DNA from: Panorpa germanica
Lineage: Eukaryota; Arthropoda; Insecta; Mecoptera; Panorpidae
Assembly (NCBI GenBank): GCA_963678705.1
Contig: OY783207.1
Location: 9,610,001-9,674,000 of the forward strand
Length of the DNA stretch: 64,000 nt
Direction: 5' to 3'
Made by a program: the position numbers and the translations under genes. Below are positions 1 to 11,270 of the stretch, piece after piece; within the stretch, counting starts at the first letter, position 1, and each line of letters opens with the position of its first letter. The notes under the pieces were generated by a model. The model was given only the letters and a program-made list of their open reading frames with translations. It was not told where the DNA came from and did no database searches.

Positions 1-240
1 TTAACCCAGAATCACGAATGTCTTCCAAAAATTCGTCTTCTATTTAATATTACGAATAAAAGTGTCGTGCGGGAAAGCAGTCTTCCATTTTAATAGAAAA
101 TTTTACATACATAATCCAATTATAGTATTACGTCAAAGCTTAAATAATTTATTGTAAGTGACAAGTAATATAAAAGTGTATATTTAGTCGTTTGTTTCGT
201 TTAGTCGTTTTGTGGTTTTTGTAACTAGTTTTCTCTTGCA

Positions 241-636
241 ATGATATATAATAACGAAGACCACCGCGCAAGCCGCCGGGCTCCGCGATCGGACAGTGCA
301 TTTTTCGAACGTTTATGGCGCGGGACATTTAACTCGATTCTAACAGAAACAAACTCTCGGTACCGTCGTGCTCAGCAGCTTCACAAAACATATCCCGATC
401 ATTTATACGGAACAACTTCCGAAGGTGTCTTGGCTCCCAGGCCATTACAAAATCATCCCCGTATTAGAGATATCGGCAGGATTGTTGATGCCAGAGAATT
501 AATTCTAGCCGCAAGAAGGGGTTCTAGACAAGGATGTTGTTGTCATTGTTCTTGTACACCAGCTTCACGTGAAACGTTAAATAGTTTACAAGTTTGTGTG
601 ACTAACGAAACGGATTTACGTTCGGTTACTAGGTAA
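241..636 (+). CDS. 131-residue ORF of unknown function, or alternative first exon of the SRRM2-like gene
   Basis: I do not recognise this protein. It opens with an arginine-rich stretch, has a central YPDHLYGTTSEGVLAPRP segment, and carries a cysteine cluster (CCCHCSC) near residue 100. The 240 bases before the ATG are AT-rich and look like leader or promoter sequence. The ORF ends AGG TAA, and that stop sits inside a good splice donor (AG then gtaaat, donor at 633). Spliced there, exon 241-632 leaves two bases, which exactly complete a codon with the SRRM2-like exon starting at 2147. It could therefore be a single-exon gene, or a first exon replacing the usual cwf21-domain exons of SRRM2. 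Phase agreement alone has a one-in-three chance. That it is coding is moderately supported by composition; its partner exon is unresolved. Confidence 0.5.
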   Translation: MIYNNEDHRASRRAPRSDSAFFERLWRGTFNSILTETNSRYRRAQQLHKTYPDHLYGTTSEGVLAPRPLQNHPRIRDIGRIVDARELILAARRGSRQGCCCHCSCTPASRETLNSLQVCVTNETDLRSVTR

Positions 637-682
637 ATGAAATCATTACTCTGAAAGTTTACTTTGAAAATTATATGATGAA

Positions 683-965
683 CTAGAGTTTACCCCCGTC
701 GCAAGCGACGACTGTCTTTTGTGTGTGAATTGAATTTCCTTTCAAATTTTAATTTTATTTTTACATACAATACAAAGTTATACAGCAAAAAAGGGCCCAC
801 TTTTTTCAAAATTATGGGTTTCCAGGAAATTCAGGGGAAAATCCGGGGACGCCAAAAGTCTTAGAACTTTTTTCTCTACGGAATAGGAAATTTTCCATAC
901 AAAATGCAGTACCAAACATATAAGAATATAAATACACACTTGGAAATAAATATACACTTGGAACA
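683..965 (+). repeat. Dispersed repeat family R4, copy 1
   Basis: The copy starts with an ACTAGAGTTTACCCCCGTCG-like block and contains GGGTTTCCAGGAAATTC and CGCCAAAAGTCTTAGAA. Related copies lie near 20285-20800 and 36930-37650. It has no coding capacity and its class is not determined. The rest of 637-2146 is AT-rich sequence in which I see no gene. Confidence 0.6.
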
Positions 966-2146
966 TTATAATGTAGGGTTTTTAATGCGGCAGAGAATGA
1001 AACATTTTCTTTTAATTTCACAACTTGATATCTGTTTGTTTTCTCTTTCTAACATTAATACATTCACTAACACAAAACGTAATTGTTACATTATACGTTT
1101 AACGTAAAGTGAGCAACTAATATTTTGCGTTAATAAAATGGATTTAAGAATTGGATGTAATGGCTTAGTTAATAAGAAATCTTAAGTACACATAAATAAT
1201 AATATTAATTATTTATGAAATATACTCCATCTAGTTTTATATTGTATCTTGTGAGAAGAGGGTGCACCTGCTATACCTAAAATTTACACCCCAATTTTGA
1301 GAGTATAATATACTAAAAAGGGGATGTGTAAAACTCACCCTTGTTGTATTGATTTTTAAAATATATTATGTTCCCTCTTAAACTGGATAATCGTATAAAG
1401 AGTGGCATATAAAAATATCACAATGATGTTTTCTAGTTTGATTTCTTAAGGTTATTTTTTCATATAATTGACTACTTGCAGTTCTCATAATACTCAAATA
1501 TTTTCCGTTTTATTTCAATTTAAAATGCTCACACTTCCGTTTGGATGTATACTATAACAATTGACACCATAAGAACTATCGCAATTATAAATTTCAGTTT
1601 TGATTGCTTTGTTTATATACGAGTATATTTAAAATACTGCATATTAATTCCTACTGCTCCTTTACCCCATTTAACGCCGCTCCTAAACGCGTCTTATAGG
1701 ACACTGTTCGAAAAATTGAACAACAGCGTAAAATGCATTAGTAGCTCAATATTTAATGTATATAAATTATGTAAAAGCGTTGGCATAAAAATCCACACAA
1801 ATCGGATAAAATGGGATTAACTCAATTCAATCTCTTAAGGATTTTAGAAGCTTTAAAGTTTTCCTGAAATACGAGAAAGATTTAAAAGGAAGAGATTATT
1901 TATTTATATAAAAGTTTTGCTCTTAGCAGATAAACGCAATAAATGTTTTGACAGTTACTGCACATTAAAGAATCGATAAAAATAATGCAACTAGTAGAAC
2001 AAAAAGTGTTACTACTTCCTCTTTTTTATATATATGTATTTATAGAAAAACCCCAATTGAAACACACATTAGAAAAGAATTACAAAGCAACTTTAAAATA
2101 GTATACATAATCTAATTGTTGCATTAAATTTAAATTCTATTTTTAG

Positions 2147-5100
2147 CGCCCGAGATAGTCACCAAGTAGCTGAAGCACAGCAGGTCAAAAATGCCAAACT
2201 ACGAGATGCATTTGGCATTTCGGAGTATTTTGTGGAGGGGAGTAGTTTTGACCCTGCTCGTCGTGCCAAGGAAGAGCTGGCAAAATCGGCTGCTATTCAA
2301 GAGCGTGAACTAACTAGAAAGAACTATGCATTAGTTCGGACACCTTCTCCAGAAAAAGAAAAGGATAAGAAAAAACGGAAGATTAGAGACAGGTCACTTA
2401 AAAATATAATATAATATAATTTTCGCATACATTATCTCTTCATAAGATTGAGTTAATTAATTAATTACTTTTCTAAACAGTTCATCCAGTCCTGAACCTA
2501 AGAAAGACAAGAAAAAGAAGTCCAAAAAACATAAGAGAGACAGGTACTAGCTTATTTTTAAATTCGTAATTATTTCCATCCCTTTCACTCTAGAGTAATG
2601 ACCGACTCATTGCCTTGCTTGTGGTTTTCTTTGCATTCAGATCGTAGGAATAAAATATTGGGAAAATCGGTGAGTTATTTTATTAGAGGGTGATTTATTT
2701 CAAACACAAAAAGTACAAAACAATGAATTTTTATTATTTGCTTATATATTTTTTTTATATAAATATAAGCATTACAGAAAAAATTTGAAGGACATATAAA
2801 AAATAATACACATCAACATTTTTCTGTGATCTTTTTGTTTATTTTTGTAATTGCAAATAGAATTCTGAGAAATATTAAATATTATTTTGTTATATTTGGG
2901 CTTGATTTTACAGTTGATAATTTTAATTATTTGTGTATATTTATTTGTAACATAACAAACCTATGTTAATATCTATATTTTTTTCTAAGACCTTCCTATT
3001 TGGTGAATTCTTAAAAGGTAATAAACATTCTTCATCGAAAGTTTCATAATCCATCTGATTCTTAATGTAATAACATTATTCTTGTTGTATTATAGTTATA
3101 AACATATAGCTCTATATAAATTTGACTACTAAGTAGAATTTTTTTCTTACACTATTGATGCATAAAATAGAACAATTGCATATATACATTTAACGTTTGA
3201 AGTCATCCAAATATTGTATTATGTAAATATTTGAGTTTTAAAAAAGACTTTCACTACTGAATTGGTTAAAATAATGATTTTTTACATATTTGTAGAAATT
3301 TTGCTCAAAAATATTAGCATGATATTTGAAGTACACTTATTTTAAGAGCGCATTACGTAAGCTTTTTTGCGGGCACCGTTTTTAGGATCCATTGATACAG
3401 CAATATCTATGGTACTTTGGTTCGTTAAAGTTATTATAATAAAGTACAAAGTCAAAATGCGAATGCTACTAAGATATAGAGATGTCATTGTGGCGCAGTA
3501 TTTGAAAACCTCATTTTCCTAATCGAATCAAACTGCAACTCATATAATCATAACCGAGAATATTTTTGCGTAAATTTCGGAAGTATTTGAATATAATTAG
3601 TTCTATAATAAACTATTTGAAATATTATATAGGAAATTGCATGTTGAAAAGTAAATTTCACTTCGAAAATATTCAAGTCATACAAAAACTGCTTGAAAGT
3701 TTTAACAAATTTATTTCTAGTTAAATCGTTATATTTATAATTTTATTAACGAAAGTTTAAACTAATACACAGATCGGAAACGGGAGGTAAAAAGGTCAAG
3801 GATAAGAAGAAGAAAAAGAAACGTGATCAATCTTCAGCTTCTGAGTCTGCAGATACTTCTGAATCGGAATCAAATTCAGAAAGTGAAGACGAAAAAAAGA
3901 AGAAAAAAAGGAAACTGAAGAAGGTATGCAATGTTTAAATATTATAACGAATGGTAAATTGGAAAACTATATACTCTTGGTAACAATATTTTTTTTACAA
4001 AAACAATGGACTTTGCCTGTGTTCGTTCGTATACCATTTACTATACCACAGGAATCCAAAACATTAATCACCAGCAGTAATGCATAATGTAATATGAAAT
4101 GTAATGCTCAAATTCATCGATAGTGCAGGTTCTTTTCTCTATGCTACTGACTCATATTCTCCTTATTTATTTTTTATATTCGTTTTTTATTTATAATATT
4201 TATATATTAACTTTGATTACAATAACATAATAATTGTTTAATTTAAAATCAGATCTAAAGTTGATGACATAGAGTAGCTAGCTTACACTGTCGTTTAACA
4301 TAGTTAAAATGCTAATATGAATTAAATAATTTTGAATAAAAAATTGTACAGATAGTAAACCACTAATAATTTATTAAACAATTCTATAAAACTAGTATAT
4401 TTTTATTAAAATGCATGTTAAGCTTTTTGGTTCTCGAAGTTAAATATTTCTGTTTAAATCTGCGCAACATTCTCATAGGATAGTCAGCCGATATAATTAG
4501 CAGTAAGTATGGGAGTGTGTCGCACCAGCGTCACATAGACGTTATGTTTATTTTGTTCATTTTTAGACTTTCACTGTATATTGTAATTCATTTGATAAAA
4601 TATAAATTAAGAATTATTTAAATGTGTACTATGAAACAATATTAGAATTTTTTATTTAGCTCTCAATCATATTTAAGAGACCGTTTTAGAAGCAAGTGTC
4701 ATCTCATAGGTATGAAATATTTGTCTTAATTTTATTATTGATTTGAAAATACACTTGATACCTTTATTTTAAAAATAAGTACTTCAATTTGATGTCTGGA
4801 AAACTGGAAAAATTAATATTAAGAAAACATGTGTAAAACTGTTTTTATTGTTTTCCAGACAGCAGAAGAAGTAAATCTATGTTTCTTTTCAAATCACTTG
4901 TATGTACTTGTCTTCTGTTACTCTTTCAAAAAGCAGCTTGTAATGCAATGCTAAACTCATAAAATAATCAACATAGTCAATGGAATCGCAACATTGGAAA
5001 ATAAATAGTAGGTAAAATCATACAATTTTAAATCACGAAGAAATAATAATTTTATATCATAATCTATGTAATTTATCAAATTATTGATTGTTTATAACCC

Positions 5101-8100
5101 GGACAAAATAAACATTTGAATTAGCTATATTTCGCATAGAGGTGAAAGTTGGTACAGACCTTGGGTACACTATTACAAATAAAATACTAAAAGTCCTCAC
5201 CGATCGAACATCTGCAAAAGAAATTATTCAAATTAAAGGTCAACAAAAATGGTTTTTCCAATTTTTCCGGTAAACGGTAAGTTTTATCATAAAAATTGAT
5301 TAGACCAAAGTTGTAGGTCATGAAATTATTTACAAAAATTGTTCTTATCATTCTTTTTCTAAGAATCACCATTCCTGAGATATTGCGATTCTAAAAGTTG
5401 AAGAAGTCGTATTCTACATAATATGCACACATTTCAGCATCACCTGTGAGGTAGTGTTTCGTTTGTTTTTGAATCTAACTTGTGGTAATGTCAATAATAT
5501 GCGATAAAAATTGACTATTACTGAATCAAGATAACACTATTGTGATGTTATCCTAGAGATCCTTGAGCACGTGAAAGTAAAATGATCACATAATTCTTGT
5601 ATTATGTGAAAATCTTAACATCTGTTAAGTTTATTGGTGCAATCGGTGAGAACTTTTAGTATTTTATTTGTAATAATGTCCCCAAGGTGTATACCAACTT
5701 TCAGCTCTATGCGAAATATGTTGTTTATTTTGACCGGATTATTATACATGTACATGATTACTGAAATCAAGTAATAGTAAGAGTGCTGTAGAAGAGGAAA
5801 TATCGATGCAAGACTTTTTATAAAGTAATTAGAAGCATTAAAGCGGGCTCTTAGATATAATTATTTATTATAATTTTGAAATATGTATTAATATATTTTT
5901 TTAATATCAATTTTAATACATTTTTTGCATGCTTCTATGTTTGTGTACATATATATTTATCAACGGATTAAAATGCGTACAATATTTAATGGCATTATTT
6001 TTATACAGAAAAAACGAGCATCCAAGAAGAAACATCAATCTGAATCAGACAGCTCACGTGATAGGTAAGTTATATAATAAAATATTACGACCATTATTAA
6101 TCATTTTTTAATACATATATTAACAACTTAAATGTGATTTTGTTCCCAGTTCTCCCCATGTAGAGAAGAAAGATGCAACATCTAAGACAGACGCGCGCGA
6201 TAAAACAGAAAATCGTTCTAAAAATGAACCAGGTCGCTTGGAGAAAGCTTCAACATCTTCAAATAATAAGAAGACAGATGAACGCAATAGCAGAGTCGAT
6301 AAATCAAATGATCGTGCAAGGATTACCGAGGATCGAAGAGCTGCCAACGTAAATCGTGATAGATTGGAGAGGCGTAATCGAGACAGAGATAGGGATAGAT
6401 ATGAAGTAAATAGAGAGAGGGATAGAGATCGTGATCGTGATTGGGAACGGGACAGGTTAAACAAAAACAGGAAGTATGATAGAGAGCAGCAGCGGCGCTC
6501 AAATTCTCGTCGACGCAGCCGTTCACCACGCAATCGTTCCAGGCGATCAGTGTCAAATGAACGAAAGAACAAACGTTCAGTCTCCAATGAACGAAGAAGA
6601 AGATCGGTTTCTCGAGAACGAAGAAGCCGAGAACGTCGTCATGTTTCAGTAGATCGAGAACGTAATGCTAAAACAGCTAATTATTCTACGCCACCAAAAG
6701 ATAAAGCTTATAGTCGCCGGCGTAGCCGATCATTAACACCGTTACGAGAAAAAAATAAGAAAGATTCAAGGCATGTCAGCCGTAGTAGAAGTCGATCGCC
6801 GCGTAATAGGAGAGAATCTAAAAAATCACCGTCACCAAGACGTAGAGATAAAAATCCTCCCAGACGTGAATTACGTAGTTTAACACCAAAATTAAGTAAA
6901 GCTGATAATTCACCGAAACGACAGAAAGATTACCGAAGGAAATCTTCTTCCCCTCATAGGTCTGTATCTCCTAAACGAAAAGTTATTTCAAGAAAATCTA
7001 GAACTCCTTCGCCAAGAAAAACCAATTTAAATTATTCTAAATCACCAAGACGACGCTCTAGAAGTCCTAGCTTGCCTAAAAGCAAACGTGATAAAGGAGA
7101 ATCACCTTTACCAATTAAAACACAAAAGGTACAGATAGAATTAGATCGAAAAGCAGATACTGCAGATCTGAGGCACAAAAGAATAGAAGTACAAGAAACA
7201 CCAGAAGACAAAAATAAAAAGCGAAGTAGTACACCAGTTGAAGTTAAGAAAATTAAACAAAAAGCTGAAAAAACACGCCGTAGTCGTTCACGCAGCTCTA
7301 AAAGTAGCAGCGACAGTTCTGACAATAGTAGCACTGATATGCTTAGTTTTTCACCAGCTGCGCGCAATCCAGAAAGATATAAGGATATTATAGAAAAATA
7401 TCCAAAGAGACCAGAAAAAACTCCTCCACGACCTAGACGATGGGATCGTGAGGATGTATCCATTCCTACAACAAAGAAAAATATATCACATGAATCAAGT
7501 ACAACACCTCCAAAAGAAATCGAACATAAAACCCGCTCAAAAAGATCAAGGTCAACCTCGCAATCTAAGAATAAGCGACAGACTTACCCGCAGCAGCCTA
7601 TTGTCCGTTTGCGGTCATCGGATGACGAATCTAGTGATCATGACAATGACCCTGTGAAAGTAGATGATGATCGTGAAAAAGAAATACGCATGTTGAAAAT
7701 GTTAAAAAGTGGATTAGCTGCAAAAGCTAAAGAAACCATAGAAAAAAAACGGTCATCGCTAGAAAACAAATCTGATAATGATACTGACAAAATGAATCCC
7801 AATGATATTATCAGCAAGCTAGGTTTAGGTGATAAATTATTAAAGAGTGATAATTCTAATACTGAAGTAACTTCGGAAAAGTTTTTAGCGATTATGAAAG
7901 AAACGTATCGACCAAGAAACAAATCTCCCAAATCCACTTTAACTTCAATAACAGAGAAAATTATGGCTCCGCTTTCGGAAATTCCAATTCCAATATCAAT
8001 GCCGTTGTCATCGCCTGACAGGAAAAAATCTAGGAAATCAAGAAGTTCCTCACGATCCTCTTCCGGGTGAGATTCTAAGATTAATTTTTAATGTTTATAA

Positions 8101-11100
8101 ATAGTTTTTTTGTTCAAAAGAATATGGAGTATAAACTAATTTCAAATGAAATATTTTCTTTGTGCAGTTCGCATCGTCATTATTCTTCAAGTAGCTCTGA
8201 TTCACATAGTTCGCGCTCCAGTTCTAGTTCAAGTGGTTCCAGCCGATCATCTTCAAATAGTAGCCATTCTCGTTCTACTCATTCTAGCAAAAGTCGTTCA
8301 CAGAGTAAAAGTCGCTCTCGCAGTAAGAGTAATTCACGATCTAGATCCCGAAGTCATTCGCGTTCAAGGTCACCATCAATTCCAAGACGCCATGGATCGC
8401 CAAGTTTTCTTGACCGCAGACGCATCACCAGGTAATGGAAGTCTTTAATTTGTACCTTTTAGTGTTACTACTTGTCATTAAAAGTAAATGGTTGAGTTAA
8501 TTAAAAATTAGATTATCCGGGTTTGACTGTTATCAAAGTTAAATAATTAGGTTCTCACAGAATCACAAAAAAACTGAAGAAGGTGTGCCCATATATATGA
8601 GACAGGATCAAAATGATCGTTTTTGAGATAACACCGAAATCAAAAGTCCTTTTTAAAGGAATATTTGTTATCTATATAAATATTAAGGTGAAACGATACT
8701 TGGCCATTTTTTCTAGCGAAATATAGATGGCGATATTAAGCAGGTTAAATATTATCAAAAAAACCATGTTTTTTTTATGTTTAAATTGTTTTATGTAAGT
8801 AACTATAAATGCAAATCAAAATCTAAAGTATCGTTTCATCCTTAATAGGAAAATTATTAAATGAAAAAGTAATTTATTCGAAAGTGGCAGATTATATGCC
8901 GTTGCGTGGAATACATCCACTTCTGAAATGGACTGATCAAACCAAACGACAAACGGGTTAACCGATATTGCTCATATTTGGCATAGTAATTGAATACAGT
9001 GCTATCAACTTGCGAAGAAAAATGTTGTAAAATAATTAGCGAAGGTCTTTTAATTCCGCTACAAATTCCCATTACTTTTTGAGCACAACTTGTATATTTT
9101 TAAAAGTATTTTTATAGGTCTAGGAATTCAATTAAATTATTTATTTTTAATGACAGTTGTAACAATTTCACTGCAGCGTTTTAGATGTTTGTAGTAAGAA
9201 GTATCGCTTTTCTGTGTATTATCACTTAGTTTTATTTTTTTATTATCTATTTTATTATAATTTTTTTTCCATTTTATTTCAGCCAAGGAAAAAGAGAGAA
9301 TAGGGTTTCAAAGGAACCTACCCGTAGGAAATAAATATATATTATGTATTTTAAATACGACAAAAATATTTTTAAGAATTAATATAGAAGTATAAGTTAA
9401 AGATTGTAAAATAAATTTCTATTCATTTATGAAGTTACACTTTCAATTTTTAATATATTTACATTTTTTCAAACGACATTTTCTTTAATATTACTAATTT
9501 CAAATTAGAATTGCCTTATGAAGTCAAGCAAATCTTAATAAGATATAATTTAAAAATTTTAAATATTGACATATGTAGTATATATGTATTACGTTTACAG
9601 AAAAGTAATATTATTTATTATATTCAATTTTTTTAAATGTATGATTTTTTTTTTAATAATAAAATATTGCTAGAACGAATTTCTTTTAGTTTATTTATTA
9701 TTTTTTTGAATTTTTGTAATTTATTTTGTTTGTTATTGCTGTGTAGAATTGCGTTTAAGTTTTTTTGTTAATATTATTTATATTTGCACCACCTTATTTT
9801 ACTTCAATGAAGAATCCAAGATTGGTAAGTAATGCATAATTGCATGTTAGCTTTTGTGATAATTTTAAGTTATATTTATTTTTTAAGTTTAACACATTTA
9901 TAGCCTGTTGCTGTACTCATAGTTATCGCAATAGCTCAGTCAGTTAACACGGCTAGTTACAAAGAAATAACAATAAATCCTTCGGCCGATCCAGTACTTG
10001 CTACACGGTCAGCAGAATGATTTAGTGGTTTTTTTTTTAACTGTTCCAAGTTAACTAACTAACTAAGGTAGTTCACTACTCACTAGTGGCAATGATAGAC
10101 AAAAGTATAGTAAGATATTAAGTACAAGCGTTAAATACTCTCCATATAATATTTTCATTTATATACATACACAAAATAAAAACAATCACACCGATGAGAA
10201 ATATGGGAACGCTGTCCACCGCAACGCAACCACTGTAGTATTGTAATTTATAATGTATGTACTTTGCGTTCTAATGCGTACAAAGCATTACTTTATAATA
10301 CGTTGCCAAGTTGCGTTAGGTATTCTTACTACGCGTATGCTGTTTACAACAAATATTAATTTTTATATGTTTTTTACTAACTGGTCAAACAATCTAGTGA
10401 ACTATCGTTATCGAGATACAAGTTAAACGATGCCCTTTTTAATCCGGTCAAATTAAACGATAAAATAAGGGTAGATTAGCTATAATTCGCATAGAGCTGA
10501 AAGTTGGTATACACTTTGGGGACATTATTACAAATAAAATACTAAAAGTCCTCACCGATCGCACATCTGCATAAAAAGTTATTCAAGGTCAAAGATCAAT
10601 AAAAATGTTTTTTCCAATTTTTACGGTAAACGGTAAGTTTTATCATAAAAATAGATCAGACCAAAGTTGTAGATCATGAAATTATCTACAAAAATTGTTT
10701 TTATACTTTTTTTTCTAAGAATCATCATTCCTGAGATATTGCAACAGCAAGTCTGTACCAACTTTCATCTCAATATTTCATGCGAAATATAGCTGATATA
10801 TTGAATTGTTTATTTTGACCGGGTTATTTATACTTTGCTTGCTTTCTGCATGGAAAATATGCACACATAAATTACTAATATTTCAATTAACATCTCGTCA
10901 AAACATTTGAAATATTGTAATTAAATCAGGGACACTTATTAACAACATATTTAAATTTCATTAAATTCTGTAGAAAAGTGGACTACCTTATAATTCAGCA
11001 ATTAACTTTATATGTAATACCGAAACTAATAATACTCATGTTAATAAAAAATTATGTTTATTAACAAAGTCTTAACATCTAACAAATAACCAATTTCACA

Positions 11101-11270
11101 GTGCAAGAAAGCGACCAATACCTTACCACAGACAAACTCCATCCTCTGGATCTTCAGCAAGTTCTTGGAGCAGTTGTCCCAGCTCCCCAGTAAGTCCTTG
11201 GTCCAGAAATTCACGATCACGCTCTAAAACAAGGTCTCGATCAAGAATTCGTAGTCCATCATATAACTGA
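2147..11270 (+). CDS. SRRM2: SRRM2-like serine/arginine-rich spliceosomal protein, 5' end unresolved
   Basis: This is a nuclear SR-repeat protein of the SRRM2 (fly CG7971) type, associated with the spliceosome and nuclear speckles. The first exon here encodes RDAFGISEYFVEGSSFDP, which matches the SRRM2 block just after the cwf21 domain (human AAFGISDSYVDGSSFDPQRR). It is followed by the LVRTPSPE motif and lysine-rich runs, then about 640 residues dense in RS, SP and RD dipeptides. The C-terminus reads ARKRPIPYHR then SWSRNSRSRSKTRSRSRIRS. Exons are 2147-2392, 2481-2543, 3773-3923, 6009-6064, 6150-8066, 8168-8431 and 11102-11270. All have GT/AG borders and join in frame, mostly with AG left over before the junction. 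The cwf21 N-terminus is not seen; it is either upstream of the window or replaced by the ORF at 241. Introns carry several short inverted-repeat elements. Confidence 0.88.
4859..4870 (+). other. Candidate 12-nt microexon of the SRRM2-like gene
   Basis: The sequence ttttccag / ACAGCAGAAGAA / gtaaat has a strong acceptor and a consensus donor 12 bases apart. The flanking coding junction (3923 to 6009) is phase 0, so inclusion would add Thr-Ala-Glu-Glu with no frame change. Support is from sequence only. Confidence 0.4.
5094..5742. mobile_element. Inverted-repeat element family R2, long copy
   Basis: The ends are inverted copies of a CCGGACAAAATAAAC...CGCATAGAG...GAAAGTTGGTA...AAAATACTAAAAGT block of roughly 100 bp: forward at 5094-5195 and reverse at about 5645-5742. 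The middle is non-coding. It is a non-autonomous DNA element lying in an SRRM2 intron. Shorter relatives are at 10440-10828 and 58161-58271. Confidence 0.7.
8683..8845. mobile_element. Short TTAA-flanked inverted-repeat element (MITE)
   Basis: The element is bounded by TTAA on both sides, with matching ends TTAAGGTGAAACGATACTT and AAGTATCGTTTCATCCTTAA. A TTAA target duplication is typical of piggyBac-type elements; the family assignment is inferred. A related end (TTAAGGTGAAACGATTC) lies at about 21738 in a PRPF19 intron. Confidence 0.65.
9283..9334 (+). CDS. Alternative terminal exon of the SRRM2-like gene
   Basis: A strong polypyrimidine tract and ttatttcag acceptor precede a 52-base exon that is in phase with the donor at 8432. 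It encodes SQGKRENRVSKEPTRRK and then a stop. AATAAA overlaps the stop codon (9330-9335), and another AATAAA lies near 9410. Use of this exon would replace the conserved ARKRPIPYHR C-terminus encoded at 11102-11270. It is therefore a plausible short isoform. Confidence 0.5.
9905..10022 (+). repeat. tRNA-like fragment, possible SINE head
   Basis: The sequence contains an A-box-like TAGCTCAGTCAGTTA and, about 50 bases on, a weak B-box-like GGCCGATCC. It does not fold into a convincing tRNA by eye. It may be a decayed tRNA-derived SINE or chance. Confidence 0.25.
10440..10828. mobile_element. Inverted-repeat element family R2, second copy
   Basis: It starts AATCCGGTCAAATTAAAC and ends GTTTATTTTGACCGGGTTA. 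It shares the GAAAGTTGGTA, ACTAAAAGTCCTCACCGATC and CCTGAGATATTGC blocks with the copy at 5094-5742 but is shorter. It is non-coding and lies in the last SRRM2 intron. Confidence 0.7.

Noticed and set aside
6120-6587. Minus-strand frame of 155 codons opposite SRRM2
   Set aside because: It is the antisense shadow of RS-rich codons; its leucine/serine-rich composition is the complement of the real exon.
7032-7463. Minus-strand frame of 143 codons opposite SRRM2
   Set aside because: Same reason: antisense of SR-rich coding sequence, no recognisable protein.
8091-8435. Plus-strand frame starting at 8091 as a separate gene
   Set aside because: It is the SRRM2 exon 8168-8431 read with intron sequence in front.
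8857-9072. Minus-strand 71-codon frame in an SRRM2 intron
   Set aside because: Looks like part of an old repeat; no family recognised and no splice context.
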